DNA of 64,000 nt from Kitasatospora purpeofusca (lineage in GTDB: Bacteria; Actinomycetota; Actinomycetes; Streptomycetales; Streptomycetaceae): the NCBI RefSeq assembly GCF_000718025.1, contig NZ_JODS01000014.1, forward strand, positions 200,384-264,383, written 5' to 3'. A program made the translations under genes and the position numbers. Under the pieces are notes generated by a model that saw only the letters and a list, made by a program, of their open reading frames with translations, did not search any database and had not been told where the DNA came from. This document shows positions 22,391 to 31,719 of the stretch, piece after piece (the first letter of the stretch is position 1; every line of letters begins with the position of its first letter).

Positions 22391-22969
22391 TCACCAGCCC
22401 TGGGCGTGCAGCCAGTCGGCCAGGTGCCGGGCGCAGTCGTCGACCGACTCCTGCCAGCTGTGGGCGGCGCCGTCGCCCGCCTCGTCGCTGACGTGCTTGA
22501 CCAGGCGGACCGGCAGGCCGGCCCGGTGGGCGACCGCGGCAACGGCGTAGCCCTCCATGTCCACCAGGTCCGCGTGCTCGGCGAGGCGGTCGCGGGCGGC
22601 CGGGTCGGAGACGAAGAGGTCGCCGGTGGCCAGGACCGGCCCGTCGCCGCCCTTGCCGACGACCAGCGGCGCGCCGTAGGTGCGGCCGGTGAGGGCGTAC
22701 AGGGCGGGGGTGTCCAGGTCGTGCTGGATCACCTGGGTGACGGTGTGGATGCCCTCCCAGCCGGGGCGCAGGGCGCCGGCGGTGCCGAGGTTCACCACCT
22801 CGGAGGGGTGCTGCCCCCCGGCGAGGACGGTGGCCAGCGCGGCGGCGGCGTTGACCTTGCCGATGCCGGTGAGCAGCACCGGAAGGCGGTCGCCGAGGTG
22901 GGCGGCCTCCTCCCGGACGGCGACGACGAGCAGCGGACGGTCGGCGGAGATCGTTCCCAGAAGGCGCAT
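22391..22969 (-). CDS. nucleosidase of the MTAN/PNP superfamily
   Basis: The 192-residue protein has a short nucleoside phosphorylase fold: VLLTGIGKVNAAAALATVLA, VVNLGTAGAL for base/ribose binding, LATGDLFVSDP, then DLVDMEGYAVAAVAHRAG with the ribose-binding Met-Glu, and VKHVSDEAGDGA where the Asp acts as general acid. Similar actinobacterial proteins are annotated 5'-methylthioadenosine/S-adenosylhomocysteine-type or futalosine-type nucleosidases, and the exact substrate is uncertain. At 192 residues it is shorter than E. coli MTAN (232). It may form an operon with the DinB gene. Confidence 0.75.
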   Translation of the reverse strand: MRLLGTISADRPLLVVAVREEAAHLGDRLPVLLTGIGKVNAAAALATVLAGGQHPSEVVNLGTAGALRPGWEGIHTVTQVIQHDLDTPALYALTGRTYGAPLVVGKGGDGPVLATGDLFVSDPAARDRLAEHADLVDMEGYAVAAVAHRAGLPVRLVKHVSDEAGDGAAHSWQESVDDCARHLADWLHAQGW

Positions 22970-23319
22970 GGCGTCATCGTACGAAGGACCGGGCCGCCGG
23001 GGCGGACCCGCACCGCGAGCGCCCCGGGAGCGCGCCCGGCCGGTTCACGCCGCCGAACGCGCCGCGGACACCTCGGCGCGGACGCGACTCCCACACAACC
23101 GGACCCCAATCCTCCGCTCTACTCGGGAACCGCGTAGGGTGCGTGCCGCGTCGACCCGTTCGCCGCACGGCCCGTGGGGGGACGGACCGGCGGGCGAAGC
23201 AGGGACGGACAGCTCAAGATCCGCGCAACTCGGGTGTGGCCGCGGGGAGTGACGGCCATACTGCTGGCAACGGCCGGGCCCCCGAAACGGGGGGCGGGCC
23301 ACAGGGGAGGGGGTGGCTG
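22970..23319. other. intergenic divergon upstream of the sensor-kinase operon
   Basis: About 350 bases separate the divergent nucleosidase and glnX-like genes. No convincing ORF is seen. TAGGGT at 23135-23140 is a possible plus-strand -10, which would leave a leader of roughly 170 nt before the GTG at 23320. I see no clear -35 or operator dyad. Confidence 0.4.
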
Positions 23320-24741
23320 GTGGCGACACCGGTACGCACGGAGGGGCCGGGCGCGCACACGCCGGAACGGCCCGCGGGTACGGTGCCGGCCCAGCGACGG
23401 GCCGGCGGCACGGGGGCGGTGGTCCTGCCGAGCGGGCCGCTCGCCCGGCTGGGGCGGGCCACCCGGACGGCGCCGGGCCGGCTGCGACTGGCCGGAGCGC
23501 TGCTCGCGGTACTGACCCTGGCGTTCGGCGCGCTGACCGCCGTCCAGGTGAACTCCCGGGCCGCGGCGGCGCAGCGGGTGGTCGACAACAGCCAGCCGCT
23601 GAGCCAGGCCGCCGCCGACATCAACCGCTCGCTGGCCGACGCGGACGCCACCGCCGCCACCGGCTTCCTACTGGCGGGCGCCGAACCGCGGGCCGTACGG
23701 GACCGCTACGAGCAGGACCTCAGGACGGCCTCCCAGCTGATCGCCGAGTCCGCCTCCCGCACCCCCGCCTCCTCGCAGCTGCGGGAACTGCTCTCCAAGC
23801 TGAACCAGCAGGTGCCGGTGTACGCGGGGCTGGTGGAGACCGCCCGGGCCAACAACCGGCAGGGCTACCCGCTCGGCGGCGCCTACCAGCGGTACGCCTC
23901 CGAGCAGATGCGCACCGTGCTGCTGCCGGCCGCCGCGCAGTTCTCGGCCGCCGAGAACGCGCTGCTGGCCGAGGACATGAAGGCGGCCCGGGCCACCCCG
24001 TGGGCCGGGTACGCGCTGGGCCTGCTGGCGTTGGCCGGACTGGTCTGGGTGCAGCTGACGCTGTTCCGGCGGACCAACCGGGTCTTCAACATCGGGCTGG
24101 TGGCCGCCACCGCCGCCGTGCTGGCCGCGGTGCTGTGGCTGACGGTGGCCGCGAACGGCGCCGCCACGGCGCTGGCGCGCGGCGACCGCGAGGGCGGAGT
24201 GCCGCTGCGGGCGCTCAACTCGGCCCGGGTGGACGTGCTGACGGCCCGCCTGGCGGAGAACCTCCACTACGTGGCGCGCGGCTCCAGCGGCGTCTACGCC
24301 GACCTGTGGTCCAAGACCACGGAGCACCTGGTCACCTCCGACCCCGGGCGCGCCGGACCCGGCACCCTGCTGCAGGCCCAGTCGCTGGCACCGCGGGCGG
24401 CCGAGGGGCCGATCGCCCAGGCCGTGGCCGACTACCAGCAGTGGCGCGAGCGGCACACCGCCGCGAGCAAGCTGGAGAACGACGGCGACTACCAGGCCGC
24501 GCTGGACGCCACCGTGACGGCCCGGGAGGCGGACGCGCCGAAGACGGCGGAGGCCGCGTTCGCCGCCGCCGACCGGCAGCTCGCCGACGCGGCGGTGCTG
24601 GAGGAGGGCGAGTTCCGGGACGCCGCGCTGGGCGTCGACGAGGATCTGCGCACCGCGGCCGCGGCGATCGCGGTGCTGGGCCTGCTGGCCGCGGCCGCGG
24701 CCCTGCGCGGCCTCGGCCGCCGACTGGCCGAGTACCGGTAG
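23320..24741 (+). CDS. glnX: GlnX-like four-TM sensor protein
   Basis: The 473-residue protein has four membrane spans, at about residues 56-75, 230-248, 260-282 and 446-466. Two extracytoplasmic helical domains lie between spans 1-2 (QPLSQAAADINRSLADADAT, chemoreceptor-like four-helix bundle) and 3-4. This matches GlnX of mycobacteria and corynebacteria, which with GlnH relays amino-acid binding to PknG. GGGGAGGGGG lies six bases before the GTG at 23320. The glnH-like gene follows after 15 bases. A mechanism by direct contact between GlnX and the kinase is family knowledge, not visible here. Confidence 0.75.
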   Translation: MATPVRTEGPGAHTPERPAGTVPAQRRAGGTGAVVLPSGPLARLGRATRTAPGRLRLAGALLAVLTLAFGALTAVQVNSRAAAAQRVVDNSQPLSQAAADINRSLADADATAATGFLLAGAEPRAVRDRYEQDLRTASQLIAESASRTPASSQLRELLSKLNQQVPVYAGLVETARANNRQGYPLGGAYQRYASEQMRTVLLPAAAQFSAAENALLAEDMKAARATPWAGYALGLLALAGLVWVQLTLFRRTNRVFNIGLVAATAAVLAAVLWLTVAANGAATALARGDREGGVPLRALNSARVDVLTARLAENLHYVARGSSGVYADLWSKTTEHLVTSDPGRAGPGTLLQAQSLAPRAAEGPIAQAVADYQQWRERHTAASKLENDGDYQAALDATVTAREADAPKTAEAAFAAADRQLADAAVLEEGEFRDAALGVDEDLRTAAAAIAVLGLLAAAAALRGLGRRLAEYR

Positions 24742-24756
24742 AGGGGGGACGGAAGC

Positions 24757-25767
24757 ATGGTCACGAGCACGAGCACGAGCACCGGTCGGGACCGGGGCCG
24801 GGGCCGGGCGGCCGCGCTGCGCGGGGCCCGGACGGCGGCGGCGCTGGCACTGCTGGCGGGCGGCGCCCTGGTCCTGGGCACGGGCGGGCCGCAGGAGCCC
24901 TCCGCGGCCGGCGCACCGCGCCAGGTACCGCTGGCGGCGCAGCAGGAGCAGTCCGGGCAGTCGGAGCAGAGCGGGCAGGCCGACTGCGACCTGTACCGCA
25001 GCGTCCCGGCGAGCACCGAGGACGGCCCGGCGGTGAAGGCGATCAAGGCCAAGCGCAGCCTGGTCGTCGGCATCGACCTGAACAGCTACCGGTGGGGCTC
25101 GCGCAACCCCAACACCGGGCAGGTGGAGGGCTTCGACATCGACCTCGCCCGGGCGATCGGCACCGCGATCATGGGCGATCCGGACAAGGTCGTGCTGAAG
25201 GCGGTGCCGACCGCCGACCGGATCAAGTTCATCCAGGAGGGCCGGGTCGACATCATCGTCCGGACCATGTCGATCACCTGCGAGCGGATGGAGCAGGTGG
25301 CCTTCTCCCGCCCCTACTTCACCACCAGCCAGCGGGTCCTGGTGCCGAGGTCCTCCCCCGCGAAGACCATGGACGAGGCGCTGAACGGCGCCACCGCCTG
25401 CGCCGCCTCCGGCTCCTCGGCCGAGGAGGAGCTGAAGACCCGTCCGGTGAAGCAGCTCGTCACCGTGCAGAACCACCTCGACTGCCTGGTGCTGATGCAG
25501 CTCGGCAAGGTCGACGCCACCATGACCGACGACGGGCTCGCGGCCAGCCAGGCCGCGCAGGACCAGACCGTCCGGGTGCTCGACGGCGAGGTCCGGCCGG
25601 GTGTGATGGGCGTCGCGATGCTGAAGACCAGCACCGATCTGACGGCCCGGGTGAACCAGGTGCTCAACGACTACTACAACGGCGGCAGCTGGCGGCGGGC
25701 GTACGACACCTGGCTCAAGCCCTACCTGCTGGACGACGCCGACCGGCACTGGCCGACGCCGCGGTGA
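24757..25767 (+). CDS. glnH: GlnH-like solute-binding protein
   Basis: The 336-residue protein is an SBP family 3 binding protein: LVVGIDLNSYRWGSRNPNTG, VEGFDIDLARAIGTAIMGD, then DRIKFIQEGRVDIIVRTMSI and VAFSRPYFTTSQRVLV, the polar amino-acid fold. The N-terminus has a hydrophobic stretch at about residues 21-42 but no lipobox Cys, unlike the GlnH lipoproteins of mycobacteria; it is probably secreted or membrane-anchored. Cysteines at CDLYRS and ITCERM may pair. It sits 15 bases after the glnX-like gene and no ABC permease is nearby, which favours a sensing over a transport role. Confidence 0.8.
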   Translation: MVTSTSTSTGRDRGRGRAAALRGARTAAALALLAGGALVLGTGGPQEPSAAGAPRQVPLAAQQEQSGQSEQSGQADCDLYRSVPASTEDGPAVKAIKAKRSLVVGIDLNSYRWGSRNPNTGQVEGFDIDLARAIGTAIMGDPDKVVLKAVPTADRIKFIQEGRVDIIVRTMSITCERMEQVAFSRPYFTTSQRVLVPRSSPAKTMDEALNGATACAASGSSAEEELKTRPVKQLVTVQNHLDCLVLMQLGKVDATMTDDGLAASQAAQDQTVRVLDGEVRPGVMGVAMLKTSTDLTARVNQVLNDYYNGGSWRRAYDTWLKPYLLDDADRHWPTPR

Positions 25768-25924
25768 CGGGAGCGGCGGGCCGCACCGACGGTTCCTCGA
25801 CGACCGGGCCCGGCCCGGCGGCGGGGGCGCGCGCTAGGGTCGGGGCGGATTCCCCGGGAACCGGAACGGCAGGAACCGGAACCACGGAGTACGGCACACG
25901 GCAGGCGAGGGAGGGGAGGGGACG

Positions 25925-27421
25925 ATGGCGGCTTCGGCCGGCCCGGCACTGAGCCGGGAGGAGGTGGACCGCGCGCTGGCGCGCCTCGGCGCGGAACGCG
26001 ACGCGGTCGAGTCCGCGCTGCTCTCGCTCCAGGACCACCCGGGCCTGCGCCTGCTCGACGGCGCCGGACTGACCGGGCGGACCCAGGAGCGCTGGTCCGT
26101 CGTCGGACAGGGCCTGCCGCTGCTCTGGGCGCTGTTCGACCGCTACTCGGAGACGCTGGCCTCGGCCCGCGCGGTCCGGGCCCGCAAGGCCAGGCCCGGC
26201 GGCCCCGAACTCGCCGAGCTCAGCGAGCTGCTGACCGGCGACGCGGTCACCGTGCCCGGCGGCGCGCCGGACGGCCCGCAGCGGCTCGGCGCGCCCGCCC
26301 GGCTGGTCGAGCGGGTCAGCCTGGACGAGCTCATGGAGCGGATGAACTCCTGGTACGCCACCGTGCTGGAGGTGGTCTCGGCGGCCGACGCGGTCTGGAC
26401 GGCGCTGCCCGCCCGGATCGACCTGCTGATCGCCGAACTGCGCCGGGTGCAGACCCTGGCGGCCTCGCTCGGCGTGCGTTCCGGTACCCACCCGCTCGGC
26501 GACGACCTGGAGGCGCTGGACGCCGACCTGGAGGGGCTGCGGACCGAGGTCCGCACCGACCCGCTCGCCCTCTGGCGGCCCGCCAGGGTCCCGGCGCAGC
26601 GCGGCACGGTGCCGGACGGCGGCGCCCCGGGCCTCCCCTCCGGAGTGGTGGACACCGAGCGCTTCGACCGGGCCGGGCGGGCGCTGGACGGCGTCCGGCA
26701 GGAACTGGAGAACCTGCTGCGGCTGCGCGACGACGCCGAGGAGCGGCTGCAGGGCGTCGGCGACCTGCTCCAGCGGGCCGACGCCACCCTGGCCGAGGCC
26801 CGGCGGGCGCGCGGCGAGGTGCTGGCGAAGATCGCCGCCACCGAGGTGCCGGCCGTCCCCGGACCGGCCTCGGCACTGCGGGAGCGGATCGTGCTGGCGC
26901 TGGACCTGCGGCAGAACGGGCAGTGGTACCGGCTGGCGCCGCTGCTCGACGCGCTGGAGGACGCCGCCGCCAAGGAGCTGGCCCGGGCCCGGCAGTCGCT
27001 CACCGAGGTGACCCAGCCGCTGGCCGTCCGGGCCGAACTGCGCGGGCGCCTGGACGCGTACAAGGCGATGGCGGCCCGGCTCCGGGTGTCCGAGGACCCG
27101 GTCGTGCTGGAGCGCTACGAGAAGGCGCGCTGGCTGCTGTGGAGCGCGCCGTGCGACCTGCGGGCGGCGGCCGGCGCGGTGGCCCGGTTCCAGCAGGCGC
27201 TGCGACCGGCAACGGGCGAGCCGGGGGCCGGCGCGGCCGAGCCGGGCGGGTCCGGGTACGGCGGCGGCACCGGGTACGGCGGCGCCGGGTCGAGCGCGGC
27301 CGGGTACGGCGGCGCGGTGCAGGACAGGATCGAACGGGACGGGATCGGGCTGGGCGGGGCGGCGGCCGGCGGGGAGCCGACCGACGGACAGGCTGTCGAC
27401 GGACGGGTACAGGGGGGCTGA
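25925..27421 (+). CDS. conserved helical protein between glnH and pknG, unknown function
   Basis: The 498-residue protein has no signal peptide. It is Ala/Leu/Arg/Glu-rich with long amphipathic helices and heptad-like runs (LDALEAD-type segments, RRVQTLAASLG, EERLQGVGDLLQRADATLAE), and probably forms coiled coils. The C-terminus is a Gly/Tyr/Ala-rich disordered tail (YGGGTGYGGAGSSAAGYGGA). I do not recognise a named family. It is in the operon between the sensor pair and the kinase: the kinase start lies two bases past its stop, with the ribosome site inside this gene. A scaffold or regulatory role is inference. GGGGAGGGG precedes the ATG at 25925. Confidence 0.7.
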   Translation: MAASAGPALSREEVDRALARLGAERDAVESALLSLQDHPGLRLLDGAGLTGRTQERWSVVGQGLPLLWALFDRYSETLASARAVRARKARPGGPELAELSELLTGDAVTVPGGAPDGPQRLGAPARLVERVSLDELMERMNSWYATVLEVVSAADAVWTALPARIDLLIAELRRVQTLAASLGVRSGTHPLGDDLEALDADLEGLRTEVRTDPLALWRPARVPAQRGTVPDGGAPGLPSGVVDTERFDRAGRALDGVRQELENLLRLRDDAEERLQGVGDLLQRADATLAEARRARGEVLAKIAATEVPAVPGPASALRERIVLALDLRQNGQWYRLAPLLDALEDAAAKELARARQSLTEVTQPLAVRAELRGRLDAYKAMAARLRVSEDPVVLERYEKARWLLWSAPCDLRAAAGAVARFQQALRPATGEPGAGAAEPGGSGYGGGTGYGGAGSSAAGYGGAVQDRIERDGIGLGGAAAGGEPTDGQAVDGRVQGG

Positions 27422-27423
27422 CG

Positions 27424-30072
27424 GTGATGGGCGAGACGTGCGTACGACCGGAGTGCGGCACCGGGACGATCGACGCGGACGGCTACTGCGACGAGTGCGG
27501 TCTCGCCCCGGCGAGCACCACCTCGACGCGGGCGGGCATCGGGTCGACGCCATCGGGCCCCGGGCCGGACCGGACCGGGACCGGTCCGGCGACGGGCACC
27601 GGCACGGCGACCGGGACCGGGCCGGCCTCCGGGACCCGCGGCGGGACGGCCGCGGGCCGGAGGTCCGTCGCCGGACCGGGTGACCCCTGCCCGCGCGACT
27701 GCGGCGGGACGATCGACCCCGACGGCTACTGCGACGAGTGCGGCCTCGGCGCCGCCTCGGCGCCCCTGACCGGCGGCCAGGACACCGGCCCGGCCCGCAG
27801 CTCCTCCGTGCGCAGCTCCTCGGTCCGCAGCGGTTCGGCCCGTTCGCTGTCCGGCCGGTCCCGCTCGCACCGCTCCACCCGTACCGGCAGCAGCCGCTCG
27901 GTCTCAGTGCGCAGCAGCCGCGGCAGCAGTTCGGCCAGTCGGCACCGGCTGGGCGCCGGCCTGGTGACGGTGCCCACCGTCCCGGCCGCCGATCCGTCGC
28001 TGGCGGTGCTGGAGAACCCGGAGGTGCCGGAGCGCAAGCGGTTCTGCTCCAAGTGCGACACCCCGGTGGGCCGGGACCGCAACGGCCGGCCCGGCCGCCC
28101 GGACGGCTTCTGCACCAAGTGCGGCACCCCGTACTCGTTCACGCCCAAGCTGCGCCGCGGCGACCTCGTCGGCGGGCAGTACGAGGTGGTCGGCTGCCTG
28201 GCGCACGGCGGGCTGGGCTGGATCTACCTGGCGGTCGACCGGCGGGTCAACGACAAGTGGGTGGTGCTCAAGGGCCTGCTGGACACCGGGGACGAGGACG
28301 CCCTGGCGGTGGCCGTCGCCGAGCGCCGCTTCCTGGCCGAGGTGGACCACCCGAACATCGTCCGGATCATCAACTTCGTCGAGCACCCGGACCTGCGGAC
28401 CGGCGCCACCGACGGCTACATCGTGATGGAGTACGTCGGCGGCAAGTCCCTGAAGGACATCGCCAACGAGCGCCGGCTCCCGGACGGCCGGCGCGACCCG
28501 CTGCCGGTCGAGCAGGCGATCGCGTACGGGCTGGAGGCGCTGCCCGCGCTGGGCTACCTGCACTCCCGGGGCCTGGTGTACTGCGACTTCAAGATCGACA
28601 ACGTGCTGCAGAGCGGCGACGCGCTCAAGATCATCGACATGGGCGCCGTCCGCCGCCTCGACGACGACGGCCCGATCTACGGCACCATCGGCTACCAGGC
28701 GCCCGAGATCGCCACCGACGGCCCCTCCCCCGCCTCCGACCTGTACACGGTGGCCCGCACCCTGGCCGTGCTCAGCTTCGACTTCCAGGGCTACTCGACC
28801 ACCTACCGGGACACCCTGCCCGGCCCCGAGTCGGTCCCGGTCTTCGCCTCCTACGAGTCCTACTACCGCCTGCTGGTGCGCGCCACCGACCCGGACCCGG
28901 CCCGCCGGTTCGGCTCCGCCGAGGAGATGGCCGACCAGCTCACCGGCGTGCTGCGCGAGGTGCTCGCCCTCCAGGACGGCCGGGCCCGGCCCGCGCAGTC
29001 CACCCTGTTCGGCCCCGAACTCCGGGTCGTCGACACCGAACTGGTCGCCACCACGGTGCGCCCCGGCGAACTGCGGCTGACCGCCGTCGACCCGGCCGCC
29101 GCCGCGCTCGCGCTGCCCGTCCCCCGGGTCGACCCGGCCGACCCGAACGCCGGCTTCCTCGCCACCCTGCTGGCCGCCGACCCGGCCGAGGCGCTCGGCG
29201 CGCTGGACGGCGCCCCCACCGACTCGGTCGAACGGCGGCTGCGGGCCCTGCGCGCCCTGCTCGAACTCGGCCGGCCGCACCAGTCCGCCGAGGCGCTGGC
29301 CGCACTGGAGAAGGACCACCCGGACGACTGGCGGGTGGTCTGGTACCGGGGCCTGGCCTCCCTGGTCACCGCCGCCGAGGCGGACACCGAGGCCGGAGCC
29401 GGTACGGGCGCCCCCGAGGGGGCCTCGGCCCGCGAACAGGCCCTGCGCGCCGCCGCCGAGGCCTTCGACGCCGTCTACGACGCCTTCCCCGGCGAGGCCG
29501 CCCCCAAGCTGGCCCTCGCCGTCTGCGCCGAACTCCTCGGCGACGGCGGCGACGCGGCCGAGTTCTACCGCCTGGTGTGGAGCACCGACCAGAGCTACCT
29601 GAGCGCCGCCTTCGGGCTGGCCCGGGTCCGGCTCGCCGAGGACGACCGGGCCGGCGCCGTCGCCGCCCTGGAGACCGTCCCGGCCACCTCCAGCCAGTAC
29701 ACCGCCGCCCGGATCGCCGCCGTCCGGGCCCGGCTGCGCGAGCGGCCCACCACCGACCCGCTCGGCGCCGACCTCGGCGCGAGCTCCGAGCAGCTGACCG
29801 CGCTGCGCCTGGACGACCGCCGCCGTGAGGAACTCGCCGTCGAGGTGCTCGGCGCGGCGCTCGGCTGGGTCACCGCCGGATCCCCCGGGGGAACCGGCAC
29901 GGGCCCGGCGACGGGCGAGGTCAGCGTGCTGGGACGGCCCGCGGTGGAAAGGGAACTGCGGTTCGCCCTGGAGCAGTCCTACCGGGTACTCGCCCGGTTG
30001 GCCGACCGGGCCGAGACCAGGATCGAGATGGTGGAACGGGCCAACCGGGCCCGTCCCAGGACGTGGGTGTAA
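27424..30072 (+). CDS. pknG: PknG-type Ser/Thr protein kinase with zinc ribbons and TPR region
   Basis: The 882-residue protein has three zinc-binding modules: C6/C11/C22/C25, C89/C93/C103/C106 and a rubredoxin-like C208/C211/C230/C233. The kinase domain follows: glycine loop AHGGLGWIYLA (260-270), Lys283, catalytic loop YCDFKIDN with Asp388/Lys390/Asn393, and DMG (Asp405) in place of DFG. YxDxKxxN without HRD and DxG without Phe are PknG hallmarks. After about residue 520 come TPR-like helices (ALDGAPTDSVERRLRALRAL). PknG kinases phosphorylate the FHA protein GarA/OdhI in response to amino acids; here the FHA partner is probably the operon's last gene. The first two zinc ribbons and the Arg/Ser-rich linker (about 125-180) are extra relative to mycobacterial PknG. 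An ATG at 27427 is an equal alternative start. Confidence 0.88.
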   Translation: MMGETCVRPECGTGTIDADGYCDECGLAPASTTSTRAGIGSTPSGPGPDRTGTGPATGTGTATGTGPASGTRGGTAAGRRSVAGPGDPCPRDCGGTIDPDGYCDECGLGAASAPLTGGQDTGPARSSSVRSSSVRSGSARSLSGRSRSHRSTRTGSSRSVSVRSSRGSSSASRHRLGAGLVTVPTVPAADPSLAVLENPEVPERKRFCSKCDTPVGRDRNGRPGRPDGFCTKCGTPYSFTPKLRRGDLVGGQYEVVGCLAHGGLGWIYLAVDRRVNDKWVVLKGLLDTGDEDALAVAVAERRFLAEVDHPNIVRIINFVEHPDLRTGATDGYIVMEYVGGKSLKDIANERRLPDGRRDPLPVEQAIAYGLEALPALGYLHSRGLVYCDFKIDNVLQSGDALKIIDMGAVRRLDDDGPIYGTIGYQAPEIATDGPSPASDLYTVARTLAVLSFDFQGYSTTYRDTLPGPESVPVFASYESYYRLLVRATDPDPARRFGSAEEMADQLTGVLREVLALQDGRARPAQSTLFGPELRVVDTELVATTVRPGELRLTAVDPAAAALALPVPRVDPADPNAGFLATLLAADPAEALGALDGAPTDSVERRLRALRALLELGRPHQSAEALAALEKDHPDDWRVVWYRGLASLVTAAEADTEAGAGTGAPEGASAREQALRAAAEAFDAVYDAFPGEAAPKLALAVCAELLGDGGDAAEFYRLVWSTDQSYLSAAFGLARVRLAEDDRAGAVAALETVPATSSQYTAARIAAVRARLRERPTTDPLGADLGASSEQLTALRLDDRRREELAVEVLGAALGWVTAGSPGGTGTGPATGEVSVLGRPAVERELRFALEQSYRVLARLADRAETRIEMVERANRARPRTWV

Positions 30073-30075
30073 CTG

Positions 30076-31413
30076 ATGCCGCAGCAGACCGTGTGCCAGA
30101 GCTGTGCCGAGCCGATGGACCCGGAGGACGTCTTCTGCGGGTCCTGCGGGGCCGGCCGGGACGGCCGTCCCGCCCCCGGCGCGATGCCGGCCGGCTGGTC
30201 CGCCGCCCGGGCCGGCGGCGGGGAGGAGCACCCGCCGACCCTGCCCAACACCCCCTCCGTGCCCGCCCAGGCCGACCGGAGCGCGGTCGCCTGCGCGCAC
30301 TGCGGGCTCCACCAGGTGACCCCCGACGGCTACTGCGAGGCCTGCGGCCGCGCCCAGCCGCGCCCCCGCGACCACATGGAGAAGGCGCTGGCCGGCGTCG
30401 CCGGCGTCAGCGACCGCGGCCTGCGGCACCACCGCAACGAGGACTCCTTCACCGTCGCCGCCTCCTCGCTGCCCGGCGGCGACCCGGTCGTGGTGGCCGT
30501 GGTCTGCGACGGCGTCTCCTCCTCCGACCGGCCCGACGAGGCCTCCGAGACCGCGGTCGACGCGGCCTCCGAGTCGCTGCTCAGCTCGCTGGAGGCGGGC
30601 ACCGACCCGACCCGGGCGATGCGCCGGGCGATCGCCGACGCGGCCGACGCGGTGGCCGCCCTCGCCACCGACGGCACCCGGCCGCTCCGGCCCGACGTCA
30701 ACGCCCCGGCCTGCACCTACGTCAGCGCGATCGCCTCCGGCGGCCGGATCACCATCGGCTGGGTCGGCGACACCCGGGCCTACTGGATCCCCGACGACCG
30801 GGTCGCCGCCGAACCGTTCCGGCTCACCCAGGACGACTCCTGGGCGGCCCGGATGGTCGAGGCGGGGCTGATGGGCGAGGCCGAGGCGTACGCCGACCCG
30901 CGCGCCCACGCCATCACCGGCTGGCTCGGCGCGGACGCCGAGGAGGTCGTGCCGCACACCCTCGACTTCACCCCGCACGTGCCCGGCGTGCTGCTGGTCT
31001 GCACCGACGGCCTGTGGAACTACGCCGAGGCCGCCACCGACCTGGCGTACTACGTCCGGCCGGACGCCCGGACCGAACCGCTGGCCGCCGCGCAGTCGCT
31101 GGTGAAGTTCGCCGTCGCGGCCGGCGGGCACGACAACATCACCGTCGCCGTACTGCCGATCGACCCGCCCCCGGCGGCCGGGGGCACCGGGGAGGACGCC
31201 CGGACCGCGACCGCGCTGGACCTGCCGGTGATCACCGCGACCGGCGCGGCGTTCGGGAGCGACCCGGACGAGGAGGAGGACCACGCGCCGACCCTGCCGG
31301 ACATCCCGGTGATCGGCTCGCCCGCCGCCCCGCTGCCCCCCGTCCCGCCGCCGCCCGCGGCACCGCCCCGCCCGCCCGTGCCGCCGGCGCCGCAGGTGCC
31401 ACCGGCCCGCTGA
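30076..31413 (+). CDS. PP2C-family Ser/Thr phosphatase with two N-terminal zinc ribbons
   Basis: The 445-residue protein starts three bases after the kinase stop. Two four-Cys modules (C7/C10/C21/C24 and C73/C76/C87/C90; TPDGYCEACG resembles the kinase ribbons) precede a PP2C domain at about 108-375. Metal ligands are VVCDGVSSS (Asp145), WVGDTRAYW (Asp232), CTDGLWNY (Asp311) and GHDNITVAV (Asp353). A Pro-rich tail ends the protein. It presumably dephosphorylates the substrate of the adjacent kinase or the kinase itself. The shared ribbon type suggests co-localisation through a common partner, which is inference. A perfect hairpin follows at 31427. Confidence 0.88.
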   Translation: MPQQTVCQSCAEPMDPEDVFCGSCGAGRDGRPAPGAMPAGWSAARAGGGEEHPPTLPNTPSVPAQADRSAVACAHCGLHQVTPDGYCEACGRAQPRPRDHMEKALAGVAGVSDRGLRHHRNEDSFTVAASSLPGGDPVVVAVVCDGVSSSDRPDEASETAVDAASESLLSSLEAGTDPTRAMRRAIADAADAVAALATDGTRPLRPDVNAPACTYVSAIASGGRITIGWVGDTRAYWIPDDRVAAEPFRLTQDDSWAARMVEAGLMGEAEAYADPRAHAITGWLGADAEEVVPHTLDFTPHVPGVLLVCTDGLWNYAEAATDLAYYVRPDARTEPLAAAQSLVKFAVAAGGHDNITVAVLPIDPPPAAGGTGEDARTATALDLPVITATGAAFGSDPDEEEDHAPTLPDIPVIGSPAAPLPPVPPPPAAPPRPPVPPAPQVPPAR

Positions 31414-31426
31414 ACCGCCCGCGCCA

Positions 31427-31459
31427 CCGGGGCCCGCGCCCCCACGGCGCGGGCCCCGG
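31427..31459 (+). terminator. 14-bp hairpin inside the signalling cluster
   Basis: Perfect 14-bp arms (CCGGGGCCCGCGCC and complement) with loop CCCAC begin 14 nt after the phosphatase stop. It may end or attenuate the upstream transcript before the VWA and FHA genes. Confidence 0.65.
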
Positions 31460-31518
31460 CGCGCCGTCCGCAACAAGCCGCGAGCACCGCACCCGAGCAC
31501 CGGGCGACCCGCGCCGGA

Positions 31519-31601
31519 CCCCGTGCGCCGGACCCCGTGCGCCGGACGACCCGCACCGAGCCACACGCACCGAGCCACACGCACCGAGCCACACGCACCG
31601 G
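31519..31601 (+). repeat. 14-bp-period tandem repeats
   Basis: CCCGTGCGCCGGAC occurs twice in tandem from about 31519. CGCACCGAGCCACA occurs three times head to tail at 31552-31593, with a degenerate fourth copy to about 31601. Both units are 14 bases and share CGC(A)CCG cores. They fill the gap between the 31427 hairpin and the VWA gene; the rest of the 306-base gap is C-rich and without a recognisable gene. Confidence 0.7.
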
Positions 31602-31719
31602 ACCCGAACACCGGGCCACCCGCCCGGGCCGCAAGCACCGAGCGACCACCCGCGCCCCGTCCCAGCGGCGCGGCCACCACCCGCGCACCATCCGACGATC
31701 CGACGGGAGCCACCGGCCC

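Noticed and set aside
31519..31601. Tandem repeats considered as a CRISPR array
   Set aside because: The 14-base units are directly adjacent without spacers, and no cas genes are present. I see no CRISPR array in the window.
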